64,000 bases of DNA from Roseicyclus mahoneyensis (GCF_003148775.1 NZ_QGGW01000005.1:186001-250000); one strand, 5' to 3'; positions 8,613 to 17,900 are shown, counted from the first letter of the stretch. Notes: a model not told the origin generated them from the letters alone. Translations and numbers: made by a program.

Positions 8613-10034
8613 ATGAGTGCCACCCCAGAGCCGCAAAAGCTCTATGCTGCGCGTGAACCCGTGTTTCCCAAGCGCGTCTCGGGGCGGTTTCGCGACCTCA
8701 AGTGGCTGATCATGCTGGTCACGCTGGGCATCTACTATGTCACGCCGTGGATCCGGTGGGACCGTGGTCCGGAATTGCCCGATCAGGCGGTTTTGCTGGA
8801 TCTGGCCAACCGGCGGTTCTTTTTCTTCTGGATCGAGATCTGGCCGCATGAATTCTATTTCGTGGCGGGCCTTTTGATCATGGCTGGGCTGGGCTTGTTT
8901 CTGTTCACCTCGGCCTTGGGGCGGGTCTGGTGCGGCTATTCCTGCCCTCAGACGGTCTGGACCGACCTGTTCTTTACGGTCGAGCGCTGGATCGAGGGCG
9001 ACCGCAACGCGCGCCTGCGGCTGTGGAACGCCAAGTGGGATGTCACCAAGTGGCGGCTGAGGGTCACCAAGTGGATCGTCTGGTTGCTGATCGCGGTGGC
9101 GACGGGCGGGGCGTGGGTGTTCTATTTCGCTGATGCGCCGACCTTGCTGATGCAGCTTGCCACCGGGCAGGCGGCGATGGTCGCCTATGTCACCATCGCC
9201 ATCCTGACCGCCACGACATTCGTCTTCGGCGGCTTCATGCGCGAACAGATCTGCATCTACGCCTGTCCCTGGCCACGCATCCAGGCTGCGATGATGGACG
9301 AGGACACGATCACGGTCGCCTACCGCGACTGGCGCGGGGAGCCGCGCGGCAAAGGCAAGGATCGTGAGACCCTTGGCGACTGCATCGACTGCTACGCCTG
9401 CGTCAATGTCTGCCCGGTGGGCATCGACATCCGCGACGGGCAACAGTTGGAATGCATCACCTGTGCGCTGTGCATCGATGCCTGCGACGACATCATGGCC
9501 AAGGTCGGCAAGCCGCGTGGGCTGATCGACTACATGGCCCTGACCGACGAGGCGAACGAACGGTCGGGCAACCCGAAGAAGTCGGTCTGGAAGCACATCT
9601 TCCGCCTGCGTACGATCATCTACACCGTCTTGTGGTCCGGCATCGGCGTGGGTCTGACGGTTCTGTTGTTCGTGCGGACCGACATCGACGTGACGGTGGC
9701 GCCCGTGCGCAACCCGCAGTTCGTGGTGCTTTCGGACGGGTCGATCCGCAACACCTATGACGTGCGCATCCGCAACATGACCCATGACGAAAGCGCCTTT
9801 GCGATCACGCTGGTCTCGGACCGGGAGCTGCAGGTGGAGCTGGAGGGGCAGACGGGCAATACCGTCGATGTGCCGCTGAACAGCACGCATCTGCAACGCG
9901 TCTATGTGATTGCGCCCGCGGGCAGCGAGGCCGCCACCACGGAACGGACCGAGTTGCGTCTTTGGGTCGAGGATCTGAGCACCACCACACGCGCCTATCG
10001 TGATACCACATTCTTCGGGAGGGAACCGCAATGA
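8613..10034 (+). CDS. ccoG: cbb3 oxidase accessory protein CcoG (FixG/RdxA), copper reductase
   Basis: Membrane iron-sulfur protein needed for copper handling during cbb3 assembly; CcoG proteins reduce Cu(II) to Cu(I). The 473-residue protein has about five membrane helices, with WCGYSCPQTVW and YACPWPRIQ cysteine motifs in membrane-adjacent regions. Two ferredoxin-type [4Fe-4S] motifs follow, C257xxCxxCxxxCP and C281xxCxxCxxxC, and a C-terminal Ig-like FixG domain ends the chain. First gene of ccoGHIS, preceded by an FNR box; overlaps ccoH by 4 bp. Confidence 0.96.
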   Translation: MSATPEPQKLYAAREPVFPKRVSGRFRDLKWLIMLVTLGIYYVTPWIRWDRGPELPDQAVLLDLANRRFFFFWIEIWPHEFYFVAGLLIMAGLGLFLFTSALGRVWCGYSCPQTVWTDLFFTVERWIEGDRNARLRLWNAKWDVTKWRLRVTKWIVWLLIAVATGGAWVFYFADAPTLLMQLATGQAAMVAYVTIAILTATTFVFGGFMREQICIYACPWPRIQAAMMDEDTITVAYRDWRGEPRGKGKDRETLGDCIDCYACVNVCPVGIDIRDGQQLECITCALCIDACDDIMAKVGKPRGLIDYMALTDEANERSGNPKKSVWKHIFRLRTIIYTVLWSGIGVGLTVLLFVRTDIDVTVAPVRNPQFVVLSDGSIRNTYDVRIRNMTHDESAFAITLVSDRELQVELEGQTGNTVDVPLNSTHLQRVYVIAPAGSEAATTERTELRLWVEDLSTTTRAYRDTTFFGREPQ

Positions 10035-10516
10035 GCCATGACACAGACACGGTCGACACGGGCCGCAAGCTGACCGGGAGGCATGTGCTGGCGATCTTCG
10101 TCGGCGGCTTCGGCATCATCATAGGGGTCAACCTCTTCATGGCTTACAGCGCCGTGACCACGTTTTCCGGCATGGAGGTGGACAGCAGCTATGCCGACAG
10201 CCAGACCTTCGACGACCGCCGCCATGCGCAGGAGGCGCTTGGCTGGACTGCCAGTGTCGAGATCCCCGGCGATGGCACGCTGATCTTGCGTCTGGTCGAT
10301 GCCGAGGGCCAACCGGTCGCGCCTGCCGAACTGACCGCGCTTCTGACGCGCCCGACGCATCGGCAGGAGGATCAGACCCTTGCGCTGACCCGCGTCAACG
10401 GCGCCTTTGTCGCGCCCGCCTCGGTGGGGGACGGGCAGTGGCGCCTGCGCCTGACCGGCAGCGCGCGCGACGGGACCGAATACCGCCACAACATCACCTT
10501 TCGCCACTTCAACTAA
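10031..10516 (+). CDS. ccoH: cbb3 oxidase assembly protein CcoH (FixH)
   Basis: A 161-residue membrane protein with one N-terminal helix (about residues 17-40) and a periplasmic beta-rich FixH domain (EVDSSYADSQTFDDRRHAQEALGW, ending in a YRHNITF-like strand). CcoH is required for stable assembly of the cbb3 complex. The start overlaps the ccoG stop (ATGA), so the two are translationally coupled. Identification rests on the family pattern and position. Confidence 0.9.
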   Translation: MSHDTDTVDTGRKLTGRHVLAIFVGGFGIIIGVNLFMAYSAVTTFSGMEVDSSYADSQTFDDRRHAQEALGWTASVEIPGDGTLILRLVDAEGQPVAPAELTALLTRPTHRQEDQTLALTRVNGAFVAPASVGDGQWRLRLTGSARDGTEYRHNITFRHFN

Positions 10517-10525
10517 GGTCCGCAC

Positions 10526-12709
10526 ATGACCGCCACCTTCGAGCATGTCCGCCCCTCGGCCTGCCCGGCCTGCAACGCCGCGCCTGCGGCCGAGCATCTG
10601 GCTGACCTGCCCTTGGATGCGACGCTGATGCTGTCCTTGCCGGGTATCCATTGCGCGGGCTGTATCTCGGGGGTGGAACGGGCGCTGCTCAAGGTGCCCG
10701 GCGTGCGCGAGGCGCGGGTGAACCTGACGCTGCGCCGTGCCGCCGTGCAGGCCGGGCCGGAGGTAACGGCCGAGGCGCTGGCGGAGGTGTTGGAACGCGC
10801 GGGCTACGAGGCGCATGAGCTGGACCCTGGGGTGCTGGCCACCACCGCTGCCGACCGCGCGGGGCGCGACCTCTTGATGCGGCTGGCGGTGGCGTTCTTC
10901 GCGATGATGAACGTCATGCTCTTGTCGGTCGCCGTCTGGTCTGGCGCTGATGGCGTGACCCGCGACATGATGCACTGGATCAGCGCGGCCATCGCCATTC
11001 CCGCCGTGATCTTTTCCGGGCGTCCTTTCTATGTGTCCGCGTGGTCGGCGCTCAGGGCGCGGCGGCTGAACATGGATGTGCCGATCACGCTGGCCATCGC
11101 ACTGGCGATGGTCACCTCGTCCTACGAGACGATCCATTCCGGGCATCACGCCTATTTCGATGCCGCCGTGATGCTGTGCTTCTTTCTGCTCGCGGGGCGC
11201 TATCTGGATCACCGCACCCGCGCCTCGGCCCGGTCGGCGGCGCAGGAGCTGGCCGCGCTGGAGGTGCCGCGCGCCATCCGGCTGGGGGATGCGGGCGAGG
11301 AAACGGTGTCGGTGGCCGAGCTTGTCGTGGGCGACGTGGTGCGGGTGAAGCCGGGCGGGCGGGTGCCGGTCGATGGCGTCGTTCTGTCGGGCCAGTCGGA
11401 GATCGACCGCAGCCTGATGACAGGCGAAAGCCTGCCCGCTTTTGCCGGGGAGGGAAGCATGGTCAGCGCGGGCGAGGTCAATCTGACCGGCCCCCTGACG
11501 GTCGAGGTGACGGCGGCGGGCCGCGACACCGCGCTGCACCGGATCGCCGATCTGGTTGCGGTCGCGGAATCCGGTCGCGCGAATTATCACTCGCTCGCCG
11601 ATCAGGCGGCCAAGCTTTATGCGCCCTTCGTCCATATTCTGTCGGTTGTCGCGGCCGTTGGCTGGTGGCTGTACACGCAGGACTTGCGCATCGCTCTCAA
11701 CATCGCGGCCGCTGTCCTGATCATCACCTGCCCCTGTGCGCTGGGCCTTGCCGTGCCTGCCGTGACGACCGCCGCCTCCGGGCGGTTGTTTCGCAAGGGT
11801 CTCTTGATCAAGGACGCCACCGCGCTGGAACGGCTGGCCGAGGCCGATACGGTCGTCTTCGACAAGACCGGAACGCTGACGAATGGTGCGCCGACCCCTC
11901 TGGATCTGGACGGGCTGCCGGGGGACGCGGGCCGCGTTGCGCTGGCGCTGGCGCAAGGATCGTCGCATCCGCTGGCGGTCAGCCTTGCCAAGGCGCTGGC
12001 GGGGCAGGGGCTGCGGCCCGCCCATGTCGAAAGTCTGCGCGAGGTGCCCGGTCACGGGGTGGAGGGCACATGGCAGGGGCAGGTCGTGCGGCTGGGCCGT
12101 GCGGCATGGGTCGGGGCCGAGGCCGCAGCCGAGACCGCCACATTCCTCAAGATCGGTGACAGCGCGCCGCTGACGCTGCGCTTTGCCGATACGCTGCGCG
12201 AGGGTGCGGCGGATGTCGTTGCCGCGCTGATGGCACAAGGCAAGCGGGTGATCGTGATCTCGGGCGACACGACAGCCGCCGTGACGCGCTTTGCGCGCGA
12301 CATCGGCATCGAGGAGGTCATCGCCGAGGCGCTGCCGCACGAAAAGGCGGCACTGGTTGCTGATCTGACCGCGCAGGGCGCCAAGGTGCTGATGGTCGGC
12401 GACGGGCTGAACGACACTGCCGCGCTGGCCGCCGCCCATGTCTCGATCTCGCCCGCCTCGGCGCTGGATGCGGCGCGCGCGGCCTCGGACATGGTGTTGA
12501 TGGGGCGCAGCCTTGCGCCCATCGCCGACGCCATCCGCACTGCTGTCTCGGCGCGCAAGCGCATCCGGGAGAATTTCACCATCGCCACCGTCTACAACGT
12601 GCTGGCCGTGCCACTGGCCGTCGCGGGCCTGTGTTCGCCCCTGATCGCGGCCTTGGCGATGTCGCTGTCGTCGATTACGGTGTCCCTCAACGCCCTTCGG
12701 CTGAAGTGA
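10526..12709 (+). CDS. ccoI: Cu(I)-exporting P1B-type ATPase CcoI (FixI)
   Basis: Copper-transporting ATPase that delivers Cu to the periplasmic side for cbb3 oxidase assembly. The 727-residue protein has an extra N-terminal CPAC (13-16), a heavy-metal domain GIHCAGC (C43, C46), transmembrane segments, and the CPC metal site (C402-P403-C404). The phosphorylation motif DKTGT starts at D446 and the hinge motif GDGLND includes D626. A C-terminal helix pair ends the protein. It lies 9 bp after ccoH. Confidence 0.97.
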   Translation: MTATFEHVRPSACPACNAAPAAEHLADLPLDATLMLSLPGIHCAGCISGVERALLKVPGVREARVNLTLRRAAVQAGPEVTAEALAEVLERAGYEAHELDPGVLATTAADRAGRDLLMRLAVAFFAMMNVMLLSVAVWSGADGVTRDMMHWISAAIAIPAVIFSGRPFYVSAWSALRARRLNMDVPITLAIALAMVTSSYETIHSGHHAYFDAAVMLCFFLLAGRYLDHRTRASARSAAQELAALEVPRAIRLGDAGEETVSVAELVVGDVVRVKPGGRVPVDGVVLSGQSEIDRSLMTGESLPAFAGEGSMVSAGEVNLTGPLTVEVTAAGRDTALHRIADLVAVAESGRANYHSLADQAAKLYAPFVHILSVVAAVGWWLYTQDLRIALNIAAAVLIITCPCALGLAVPAVTTAASGRLFRKGLLIKDATALERLAEADTVVFDKTGTLTNGAPTPLDLDGLPGDAGRVALALAQGSSHPLAVSLAKALAGQGLRPAHVESLREVPGHGVEGTWQGQVVRLGRAAWVGAEAAAETATFLKIGDSAPLTLRFADTLREGAADVVAALMAQGKRVIVISGDTTAAVTRFARDIGIEEVIAEALPHEKAALVADLTAQGAKVLMVGDGLNDTAALAAAHVSISPASALDAARAASDMVLMGRSLAPIADAIRTAVSARKRIRENFTIATVYNVLAVPLAVAGLCSPLIAALAMSLSSITVSLNALRLK

Positions 12710-12716
12710 GGCGCTG

Positions 12717-12875
12717 ATGGACATCCTTGGCCTTTTGATCCCCGTCAGCCTGTTTCTGGGCGCGGTCGGGCTGGTCGCCTTTTGGTGGATGCTGCGCAAG
12801 GGCCAGTTCGAAGACCCCGATGGCGACGCGCACCGCATCTTGCGCGACGATTACGACGACAAGCCCAAGTCCTGA
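12717..12875 (+). CDS. ccoS: cbb3 oxidase maturation protein CcoS
   Basis: A 52-residue membrane protein with one helix (about residues 5-26) followed by the CcoS tail RKGQFEDPDGDAHRIL and an Asp/Lys-rich end. CcoS is needed for cofactor (heme/Cu) insertion into the oxidase. It starts 7 bp after ccoI and is the last gene of the operon. Its stop codon falls inside the first unit of a 16-bp tandem repeat. Confidence 0.93.
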   Translation: MDILGLLIPVSLFLGAVGLVAFWWMLRKGQFEDPDGDAHRILRDDYDDKPKS

Positions 12876-12919
12876 GGGGCCCAAGTCCTGAGGGGCCCAA
12901 GTCCTGAGGGGCCCAAGTC
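12864..12919. repeat. 16-bp tandem repeat, 3.5 copies, at the ccoS 3' end
   Basis: Three identical units of CCCAAGTCCTGAGGGG plus half a fourth run from inside the last ccoS codons to 11 bp before the end of the convergent DMT gene. Each unit junction creates GGGGCCC, so stems can form. Copy-number change would not alter CcoS, because the stop codon is in the first unit. Confidence 0.9.
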
Positions 12920-12929
12920 GGAACAGCGC

Positions 12930-13808
12930 TCAGGCCCGGCCCTGTTCCTTGGCCCGCGTGCGCAGCAGCGTGAAGATGCCTGCCGCCACCACCAGCGCGG
13001 CGCCGATGGCCACGTTCCATTCCAACCGTTCGCCGAAGACCGTGATGCCCAAGGTCGCGGCAAAGACCAGCTGCAGGTAGGCGAAGGGCTGCACCGCGCT
13101 CGCCTCGGCGACGTCATAGACCTTGATCAGCAGCCAATGCCCCAGCGCGCCGGTAACGCAGAGCAGCGCCATCCATGCCCAGTCGGGTGCGGTCATCGGT
13201 TCCCAGAACCAGATTCCTACAGCCGTCATCACCACGCAACCCACCGTGCCGGTGTAGAAAAAGCTGGTCGCCGTGCTGTCGCGGCGCGCGGCATAGCGCG
13301 TCATCAGGCCGTAGAGCGCGAACATGAAGGCTGCGGCCAAGGGCACCAAAGCCTCGACCTGAAAGACGCGGAACCCCGGTTGCAAGATGATCAGCACGCC
13401 GACAAACCCCACGGCAATGGCCGTCCAGCGCCGCCAGCCGACCTTTTCGCCCAGGATCGGGCCGGAGAGGGCGGCAATGAGCAGCGGGTAGGAGGTGAAG
13501 ACCGCATGGCTTTCGACCAGCCCTAGAAGGACGAAGGCCATCACCATCACGCAGATCTCGGTCGCCAGAAGCACGCCGCGAAAGATCTGCACACCCGGCT
13601 GGCTGGTCGCGACGGCGGCGCGCAGACCGCCGGTCTTGCGTGCTGCGATGGCCATGACGAAGGCGGCAAAGAACCAGTAGCGGATCATCACCACCATCAG
13701 CACGTTGTATTCGCCCGCCAGATGGCGGCTGATCCCGTCTTGCATGGCAAAGACGAAGGTCGTGGCGACCATCAGCCAGATGCCCAGCTTGGTGTTCTGA
13801 ACGCTCAC
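12930..13808 (-). CDS. DMT-superfamily permease (EamA domains)
   Basis: A ten-helix inner-membrane transporter with two EamA repeats. It has 292 residues from a GTG start at 13808 that overlaps the stop of the upstream mnmD-like gene (GTGA), indicating co-transcription. The chain begins VQNTKLGIWLMVATTFVFAMQDG and continues with repeated hydrophobic segments and VGVLIILQPG in the middle. The N-terminal pattern (FAMQDGISRHLAGEYNVLMVVMIRYWF) is a common Rhodobacteraceae DMT subgroup. The substrate is unknown; relatives export metabolites. Confidence 0.88.
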   Translation of the reverse strand: MSVQNTKLGIWLMVATTFVFAMQDGISRHLAGEYNVLMVVMIRYWFFAAFVMAIAARKTGGLRAAVATSQPGVQIFRGVLLATEICVMVMAFVLLGLVESHAVFTSYPLLIAALSGPILGEKVGWRRWTAIAVGFVGVLIILQPGFRVFQVEALVPLAAAFMFALYGLMTRYAARRDSTATSFFYTGTVGCVVMTAVGIWFWEPMTAPDWAWMALLCVTGALGHWLLIKVYDVAEASAVQPFAYLQLVFAATLGITVFGERLEWNVAIGAALVVAAGIFTLLRTRAKEQGRA

Positions 13809-14485
13809 GCCATACGCCCGATCGTCATGTGCCGTTTGCGCCCGTATCCCGGCAGACGGGCGACGGCAAAACCCGCATCGGCCAGCGCCGCGCGCACATG
13901 GCCCGCCGCCGAATAGGTGGCGCAGGTTCCCTCGGGCGCGGTATGGGCGGCGACCGCCTGAAGCAGTGCCGGTTCCCATAGCTCGGGGTTGCGCGCGGGC
14001 GCGAAGCCGTCAAGGAACCACGCGTCCGCCATCCCGTCCCAGGCGGGCACGGTCCGGCGCGCGTCGCCCATCACGATGCGGGCTGACAAGGTGGGCGTCT
14101 CGATCCGCCCGTCATTGTCGAGCGCCCGCGCGATGGCGTCGGTCAGCGGTGCCGCCTCGGGGAAGGCTGCCAGCGCCGCGCGCGCGTCATGGCCCGACAG
14201 GGGAAAAGCCTCGAAGCTGGTGAAGGTGAGCGGGCCTTGGGTGCCCGCCGCCGCCCAGGCCAGCGCCGCCGCGACAAGGTTCAGCCCGGTGCCGAAGCCA
14301 AGTTCCGCGATGTGAAAGCCGGGCCGGAACCGCGCGGGTAGGTCGTTGCCTGACAAAAACACATGCCGTGTTTCGGCCAGCCCGTTGTCGAGCGAGTAGA
14401 ACGGATCGTCAAAGCGCCGCGAGACGGGCACGCGCAGCCCCGCGCCCATGTCGCGCCAGTCAATGTCATGTCTTGGCTGGTCCAT
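13805..14485 (-). CDS. mnmD: tRNA (mnm5s2U34) methyltransferase, MnmD/MnmC N-terminal type
   Basis: SAM-dependent methyltransferase that completes mnm5s2U at the wobble base of certain tRNAs. The 226-residue protein matches the MnmC N-terminal domain: opening DIDWRDMGAGLRVPVSRRFDDPFYSLDNGLAE, SAM motif IAELGFGTGLN, then WFLDGFAPARNPELW and a C-terminal GRKRHM signature. The start at 14485 follows family alignment. In E. coli it is fused to an FAD oxidase domain; here that domain is encoded by the divergent neighbour. Confidence 0.88.
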   Translation of the reverse strand: MDQPRHDIDWRDMGAGLRVPVSRRFDDPFYSLDNGLAETRHVFLSGNDLPARFRPGFHIAELGFGTGLNLVAAALAWAAAGTQGPLTFTSFEAFPLSGHDARAALAAFPEAAPLTDAIARALDNDGRIETPTLSARIVMGDARRTVPAWDGMADAWFLDGFAPARNPELWEPALLQAVAAHTAPEGTCATYSAAGHVRAALADAGFAVARLPGYGRKRHMTIGRMA

Positions 14486-14578
14486 GCCCTGCGGCTCGTC
14501 TAAATCCTGCTCGGCGCGGGCGCGACGGTCTGCGCGCCTGTGCGGCGCGGACACTGCGGCACGGCAGGGGGAATGGCA

Positions 14579-15613
14579 ATGGCCGAGATCAGGGTGTTCG
14601 GGGCGGGGATTTTCGGCCTCTCGGTCGCGTGGGAATGTGCCCGCCGCGGAGCCTTGGTCGAGGTGGTGGACCCCTTCGGGATCGGCGCCGGGTCGTCGGG
14701 CGGTCTGGTCGGCGCGCTGGCTCCGCATGTGCCGGAAAACTGGAATGCCAAGAAGCAGGTGCAGTTCGACGCGCTCGATCTGGCGGCGAATTTCTGGGCC
14801 GAGGTGGCAGAGGTCGGAGGCACCGATCCGGGCTATGGGCGCACCGGGCGTCTGCAACCCGTTGCCGATGACGCCGCGCTGGAACTGGCCCGCGCGCGCG
14901 CCGTCACCGCCGCCGCACTGTGGCAGGGCCGTTACGATTGGCAGGTGGTCGCGGCGGCGGATTTTCCTGGCTTGCTCGACAGCCCCACGGGCTGGCTGAT
15001 CCGCGATACTCTCACCGCCCGGCTGCATCCGCGCCGGGCCTGTGCCGCGCTGGCCGCTGCAATCGGGGCGCGGGGTGGGCAGATCAGAGTGGAGGCGACG
15101 GCAAAGCCCATGATCGAAGTCTGGGCAACAGGTGCCGCCGGTCTGTCCGAGGTCTCGGAGGCGTTGGGCCGGACGGTCGGGACGGGCGTCAAGGGACAGG
15201 CCGCGCTGTTCCACGCCAACCTACCTGATGCCCCCCAGCTTTTCGTCGAGGCGCTGCATATTGTGCCCCATGCCGATGGCACGGTGGCCATCGGTTCTAC
15301 ATCGGAACGTGACTACACCGATCCGGCCAGCACCGACGCGCAACTTGATGCGTTGATCGACATCGCCCGCCGCCTCTGTCCTGCGCTCCGCGATGCGCCT
15401 GTCATCGACCGATGGGCCGGTATCCGCCCCCGCGCCCGATCCCGCGCGCCGATGCTCGGGGCGCATCCCGCGCGCCCCGGCGCCTTCATTGCCAATGGCG
15501 GCTTCAAGATCGGTTTCGGCATGGCGCCCATGGTGGCGCGTCTGATGGCCGACCTGATCCTTGAGGGGCGCGACACCATCCCCGGGGAGTTCCGCCCCGA
15601 GGCCAGCCTTTAG
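14579..15613 (+). CDS. FAD-dependent oxidoreductase, DAO family (MnmC C-terminal type)
   Basis: A 344-residue flavoprotein of the glycine-oxidase/DAO fold. It has the N-terminal Rossmann motif VFGAGIFGLSVAWECARRG, a second FAD signature (GIGAGSSGGLVGALAPH), and a C-terminal FAD loop IANGGFKIGFGMAP. Divergent from mnmD across 93 bp, it probably supplies the cmnm5U-to-nm5U oxidation that the MnmC C-terminal half performs. The alternative is an amino-acid oxidase. An AGGGGGA site favours the ATG at 14579; an ATG 6 bp earlier is possible. Confidence 0.82.
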   Translation: MAEIRVFGAGIFGLSVAWECARRGALVEVVDPFGIGAGSSGGLVGALAPHVPENWNAKKQVQFDALDLAANFWAEVAEVGGTDPGYGRTGRLQPVADDAALELARARAVTAAALWQGRYDWQVVAAADFPGLLDSPTGWLIRDTLTARLHPRRACAALAAAIGARGGQIRVEATAKPMIEVWATGAAGLSEVSEALGRTVGTGVKGQAALFHANLPDAPQLFVEALHIVPHADGTVAIGSTSERDYTDPASTDAQLDALIDIARRLCPALRDAPVIDRWAGIRPRARSRAPMLGAHPARPGAFIANGGFKIGFGMAPMVARLMADLILEGRDTIPGEFRPEASL

Positions 15614-16146
15614 ACGGCTGACTTGCGCAACTCCGCCATCAATTCCGTCAAGAGCTTCACCGGCATCTCGTTCACCAGACGGCCCTGTTCGTCGAATTCG
15701 CGGTCGGGGGCCGCGATGAATACCTCGGGCCCCTGCAAGATGCGCGGGCGAAAAGCCATCATCGCATGGCGCAGTGTCATCTGCGTCCGCTCACCGCCCG
15801 CGCGCCCTGCCGCCGCCGACAAGATCGCCACCGGCTTGTCGCGCCAGACGCCCCCCGGCACGCGGCTGACCCAGTCGAGCGCGTTCTTCAGCACGCCCGA
15901 CATCGCCTTGTTGTATTCGGGTCCCGCGATCACCACGGCATCGGCTGCCTTGATCTGATCGGCCAAGAGCTGCACCTCTGCCGGAATGCCCTGCGCCTCC
16001 AGATCGCCGTCATACAGCGGCAGGCGCAGGTTGCCTTCGACGAATTCCGCCGGATCAAAGAGGCGTGCGGCCTCGAGCATCAGCTTGCGGTTCCATGACG
16101 CGGCGCGCAGAGATCCGCAGATCCCGAGCAGTCTCAAGCTGGACAT
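15610..16146 (-). CDS. NADPH-dependent FMN reductase
   Basis: A 178-residue flavodoxin-like reductase. It has the FMN phosphate loop GICGSLRAASWNRKLM at the N-terminus, the central AGPEYNKAMSGVLKNALDWVSR motif that binds flavin in this family, and a GGERTQMTLRH segment. Such enzymes reduce FMN or quinones and chromate with NAD(P)H. The gene overlaps the convergent DAO gene by 4 bp at the stops. The role here is general. Confidence 0.9.
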   Translation of the reverse strand: MSSLRLLGICGSLRAASWNRKLMLEAARLFDPAEFVEGNLRLPLYDGDLEAQGIPAEVQLLADQIKAADAVVIAGPEYNKAMSGVLKNALDWVSRVPGGVWRDKPVAILSAAAGRAGGERTQMTLRHAMMAFRPRILQGPEVFIAAPDREFDEQGRLVNEMPVKLLTELMAELRKSAV

Positions 16147-16200
16147 TCCCTGTTCCCTTCGATCAAACCATGACCGAGCGACCTATAGCGGGAGAGCGAC

Positions 16201-17829
16201 ATGTCCAAGCGCCACGGGGGAAAAATCCTCGCCGATCAGCTGGCGATCAACGGGGTGCGGCGCGTCTTCTCGGTGCCGGGGGAAAGCTTTCTGGCCGCGC
16301 TCGACGGGCTTTACGACCACGACATCGAAAACATCGTCTGCCGTCAGGAAGGTGGGGCGGCGATGATGGCCGAGGCGACGGCGAAGCTGACCGGCAAGCC
16401 CGGCGTCTTGTTCGTGACGCGCGGGCCGGGGGCCACCAATGCCGCCTCGGGCCTGCATGTGGCGATGCAGGACCAGACGCCCATGGTGGTGTTCGTCGGC
16501 CAGGTGGCGCTGCGCGACCGTGACCGGGGGGCCTTTCAGGAGGTGGATTACCGCCGCTTTTTCTCCCCGCTCGTCAAATGGGCGGCCGAGGTGGAAACCA
16601 CCGCGCGCCTGCCCGAATACATCGCGCGCGCCTTTCACGTGGCGCAGTCGGGCCGCCCTGGCCCGGTTGTGCTGGCGCTGCCCGAGGATGTGCTCTCGGC
16701 CGAGGCCGATGTGCCTGATCTGGGGCCCGCGCAGATCCCGCAGCAATCTGTCGACCCGGCCACGGCGCGCAGCCTGCTCGACCGTCTGCTGGCCCATGAA
16801 CGCCCGATGATCGTCGCGGGCGGACCGGGCTGGAGCCAACAGGCGCAACTGGATCTGCAAGCGTTGGCCGAGGCCACCGGTCTTCCCATCGCCGTCACGT
16901 TCCGGCGGCAGGATTACATCGACAACGGCCATCCCAACTACATCGGCGATCTGGGGGTGGGAATGAACCCGCGCCTCGGCCAGCGCCTGCGCGACGCCGA
17001 CGCGCTGCTGATCCTGGGCGCGCGCATGGGGGAGACGGCGACGAACGGCTATACGCTGATGGACCCGGCGAACCCGGCCAAGACGATCCTCCACGTTCAC
17101 CCCGACCCCGACGAGATCGGGACCGTCTACCAGCCCAGCGCCAGCCTTGCTGCGCCCGCCCCTGCCGTGCTGGCCGCGCTGTGCGGTGCCAATGGCAAGA
17201 TCAAGGACGCAGGCTGGACACGCCAGGCCCGCGCCGACTACGAGGCCTGGCAGCTGCCGCAAGAAACCCCCGGCGCGGTCAAGATGGAACAGGTCGTGCG
17301 TCTGATCTCAGACCGCTACGACGGGCGCGCGCTTTATACCAATGGCGCGGGCAACTACGCCGCCTTCGTCCACCGCTACGCCCGCTACCGTGGCTACAAG
17401 ACCCAAGTCGCCCCCACCTCGGGCTCCATGGGCTACGGGTTGCCCGCTGCCATCGCGGCCAAGCTCCAACACCCGGACCGCCCGGTGATCTGTTTCGCGG
17501 GGGATGGTTGCCTGCAGATGACGCTGCAGGAACTCTCGACCGCCCGCCAGTTCGGCGCCGACATCATCGTCATCATCGCCAACAATGGCCGCTACGGCAC
17601 GATCCGCATGCATCAGGAAAACCACTACCCCGGCCGCGTCTCGGGGACGGAGCTGTTCAACCCCGATTATGTCCGACTTGCACAGTCTTACGGTGGCACC
17701 GGCCATCTGGTGACCGAGATGGCCCATCTCGCCCCCGCGCTCGATGTTGCCGACCGGGGCGGGTTGCATCTGATCGAGTTGCGCCTCGACCCGGCAATGC
17801 TGAGTACGACCCGGAACCTCCTGGCCTGA
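16201..17829 (+). CDS. ThDP-dependent enzyme, acetolactate synthase-like
   Basis: A 542-residue enzyme of the acetohydroxyacid synthase/benzoylformate decarboxylase family. The N-terminal ThDP-activating glutamate is E50 (CRQEGGAA). A central DHS-like domain and the C-terminal ThDP-Mg motif GDGCLQMTLQELSTARQ...NN follow. No IlvH regulatory subunit gene is adjacent, so it is probably not the anabolic AHAS; it may be a decarboxylase or carboligase on a 2-oxo acid. A copy of the 3'-end repeat begins 1 bp after its stop codon. Confidence 0.87.
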   Translation: MSKRHGGKILADQLAINGVRRVFSVPGESFLAALDGLYDHDIENIVCRQEGGAAMMAEATAKLTGKPGVLFVTRGPGATNAASGLHVAMQDQTPMVVFVGQVALRDRDRGAFQEVDYRRFFSPLVKWAAEVETTARLPEYIARAFHVAQSGRPGPVVLALPEDVLSAEADVPDLGPAQIPQQSVDPATARSLLDRLLAHERPMIVAGGPGWSQQAQLDLQALAEATGLPIAVTFRRQDYIDNGHPNYIGDLGVGMNPRLGQRLRDADALLILGARMGETATNGYTLMDPANPAKTILHVHPDPDEIGTVYQPSASLAAPAPAVLAALCGANGKIKDAGWTRQARADYEAWQLPQETPGAVKMEQVVRLISDRYDGRALYTNGAGNYAAFVHRYARYRGYKTQVAPTSGSMGYGLPAAIAAKLQHPDRPVICFAGDGCLQMTLQELSTARQFGADIIVIIANNGRYGTIRMHQENHYPGRVSGTELFNPDYVRLAQSYGGTGHLVTEMAHLAPALDVADRGGLHLIELRLDPAMLSTTRNLLA

Positions 17830-17830
17830 T

Positions 17831-17900
17831 CTTCTCTGTTTTCCAAATATCCCGGGGGAGGCGCGCCAAAGGCGCGGCGGGGGCAGAGCCCCCTCTCTGG
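17831..17900 (+). repeat. 3'-end repeat, copy 1 (after the ThDP enzyme)
   Basis: Contains the shared core TCTGTTTTCCAAATATCC, a G-run, a GCGCGCC-AAA-GGCGCG hairpin and GGGGGCAGAGCCCCC. It lies in the direction of the upstream gene and directly after its stop. The rest of the 288-bp gap to leuC shows no other clear element. Confidence 0.85.

Noticed and set aside
9995-12838. A 947-codon open frame on the minus strand across ccoI
   Set aside because: It is antisense to ccoH and ccoI, which have full family motifs. Its product is Arg/His/Gly-rich with no fold signal, an effect of high GC at third positions.
16201-17829. Anabolic acetolactate synthase (ilvB)
   Set aside because: No ilvH small subunit follows and the chain lacks clear specificity evidence, so only a ThDP-enzyme call is made.
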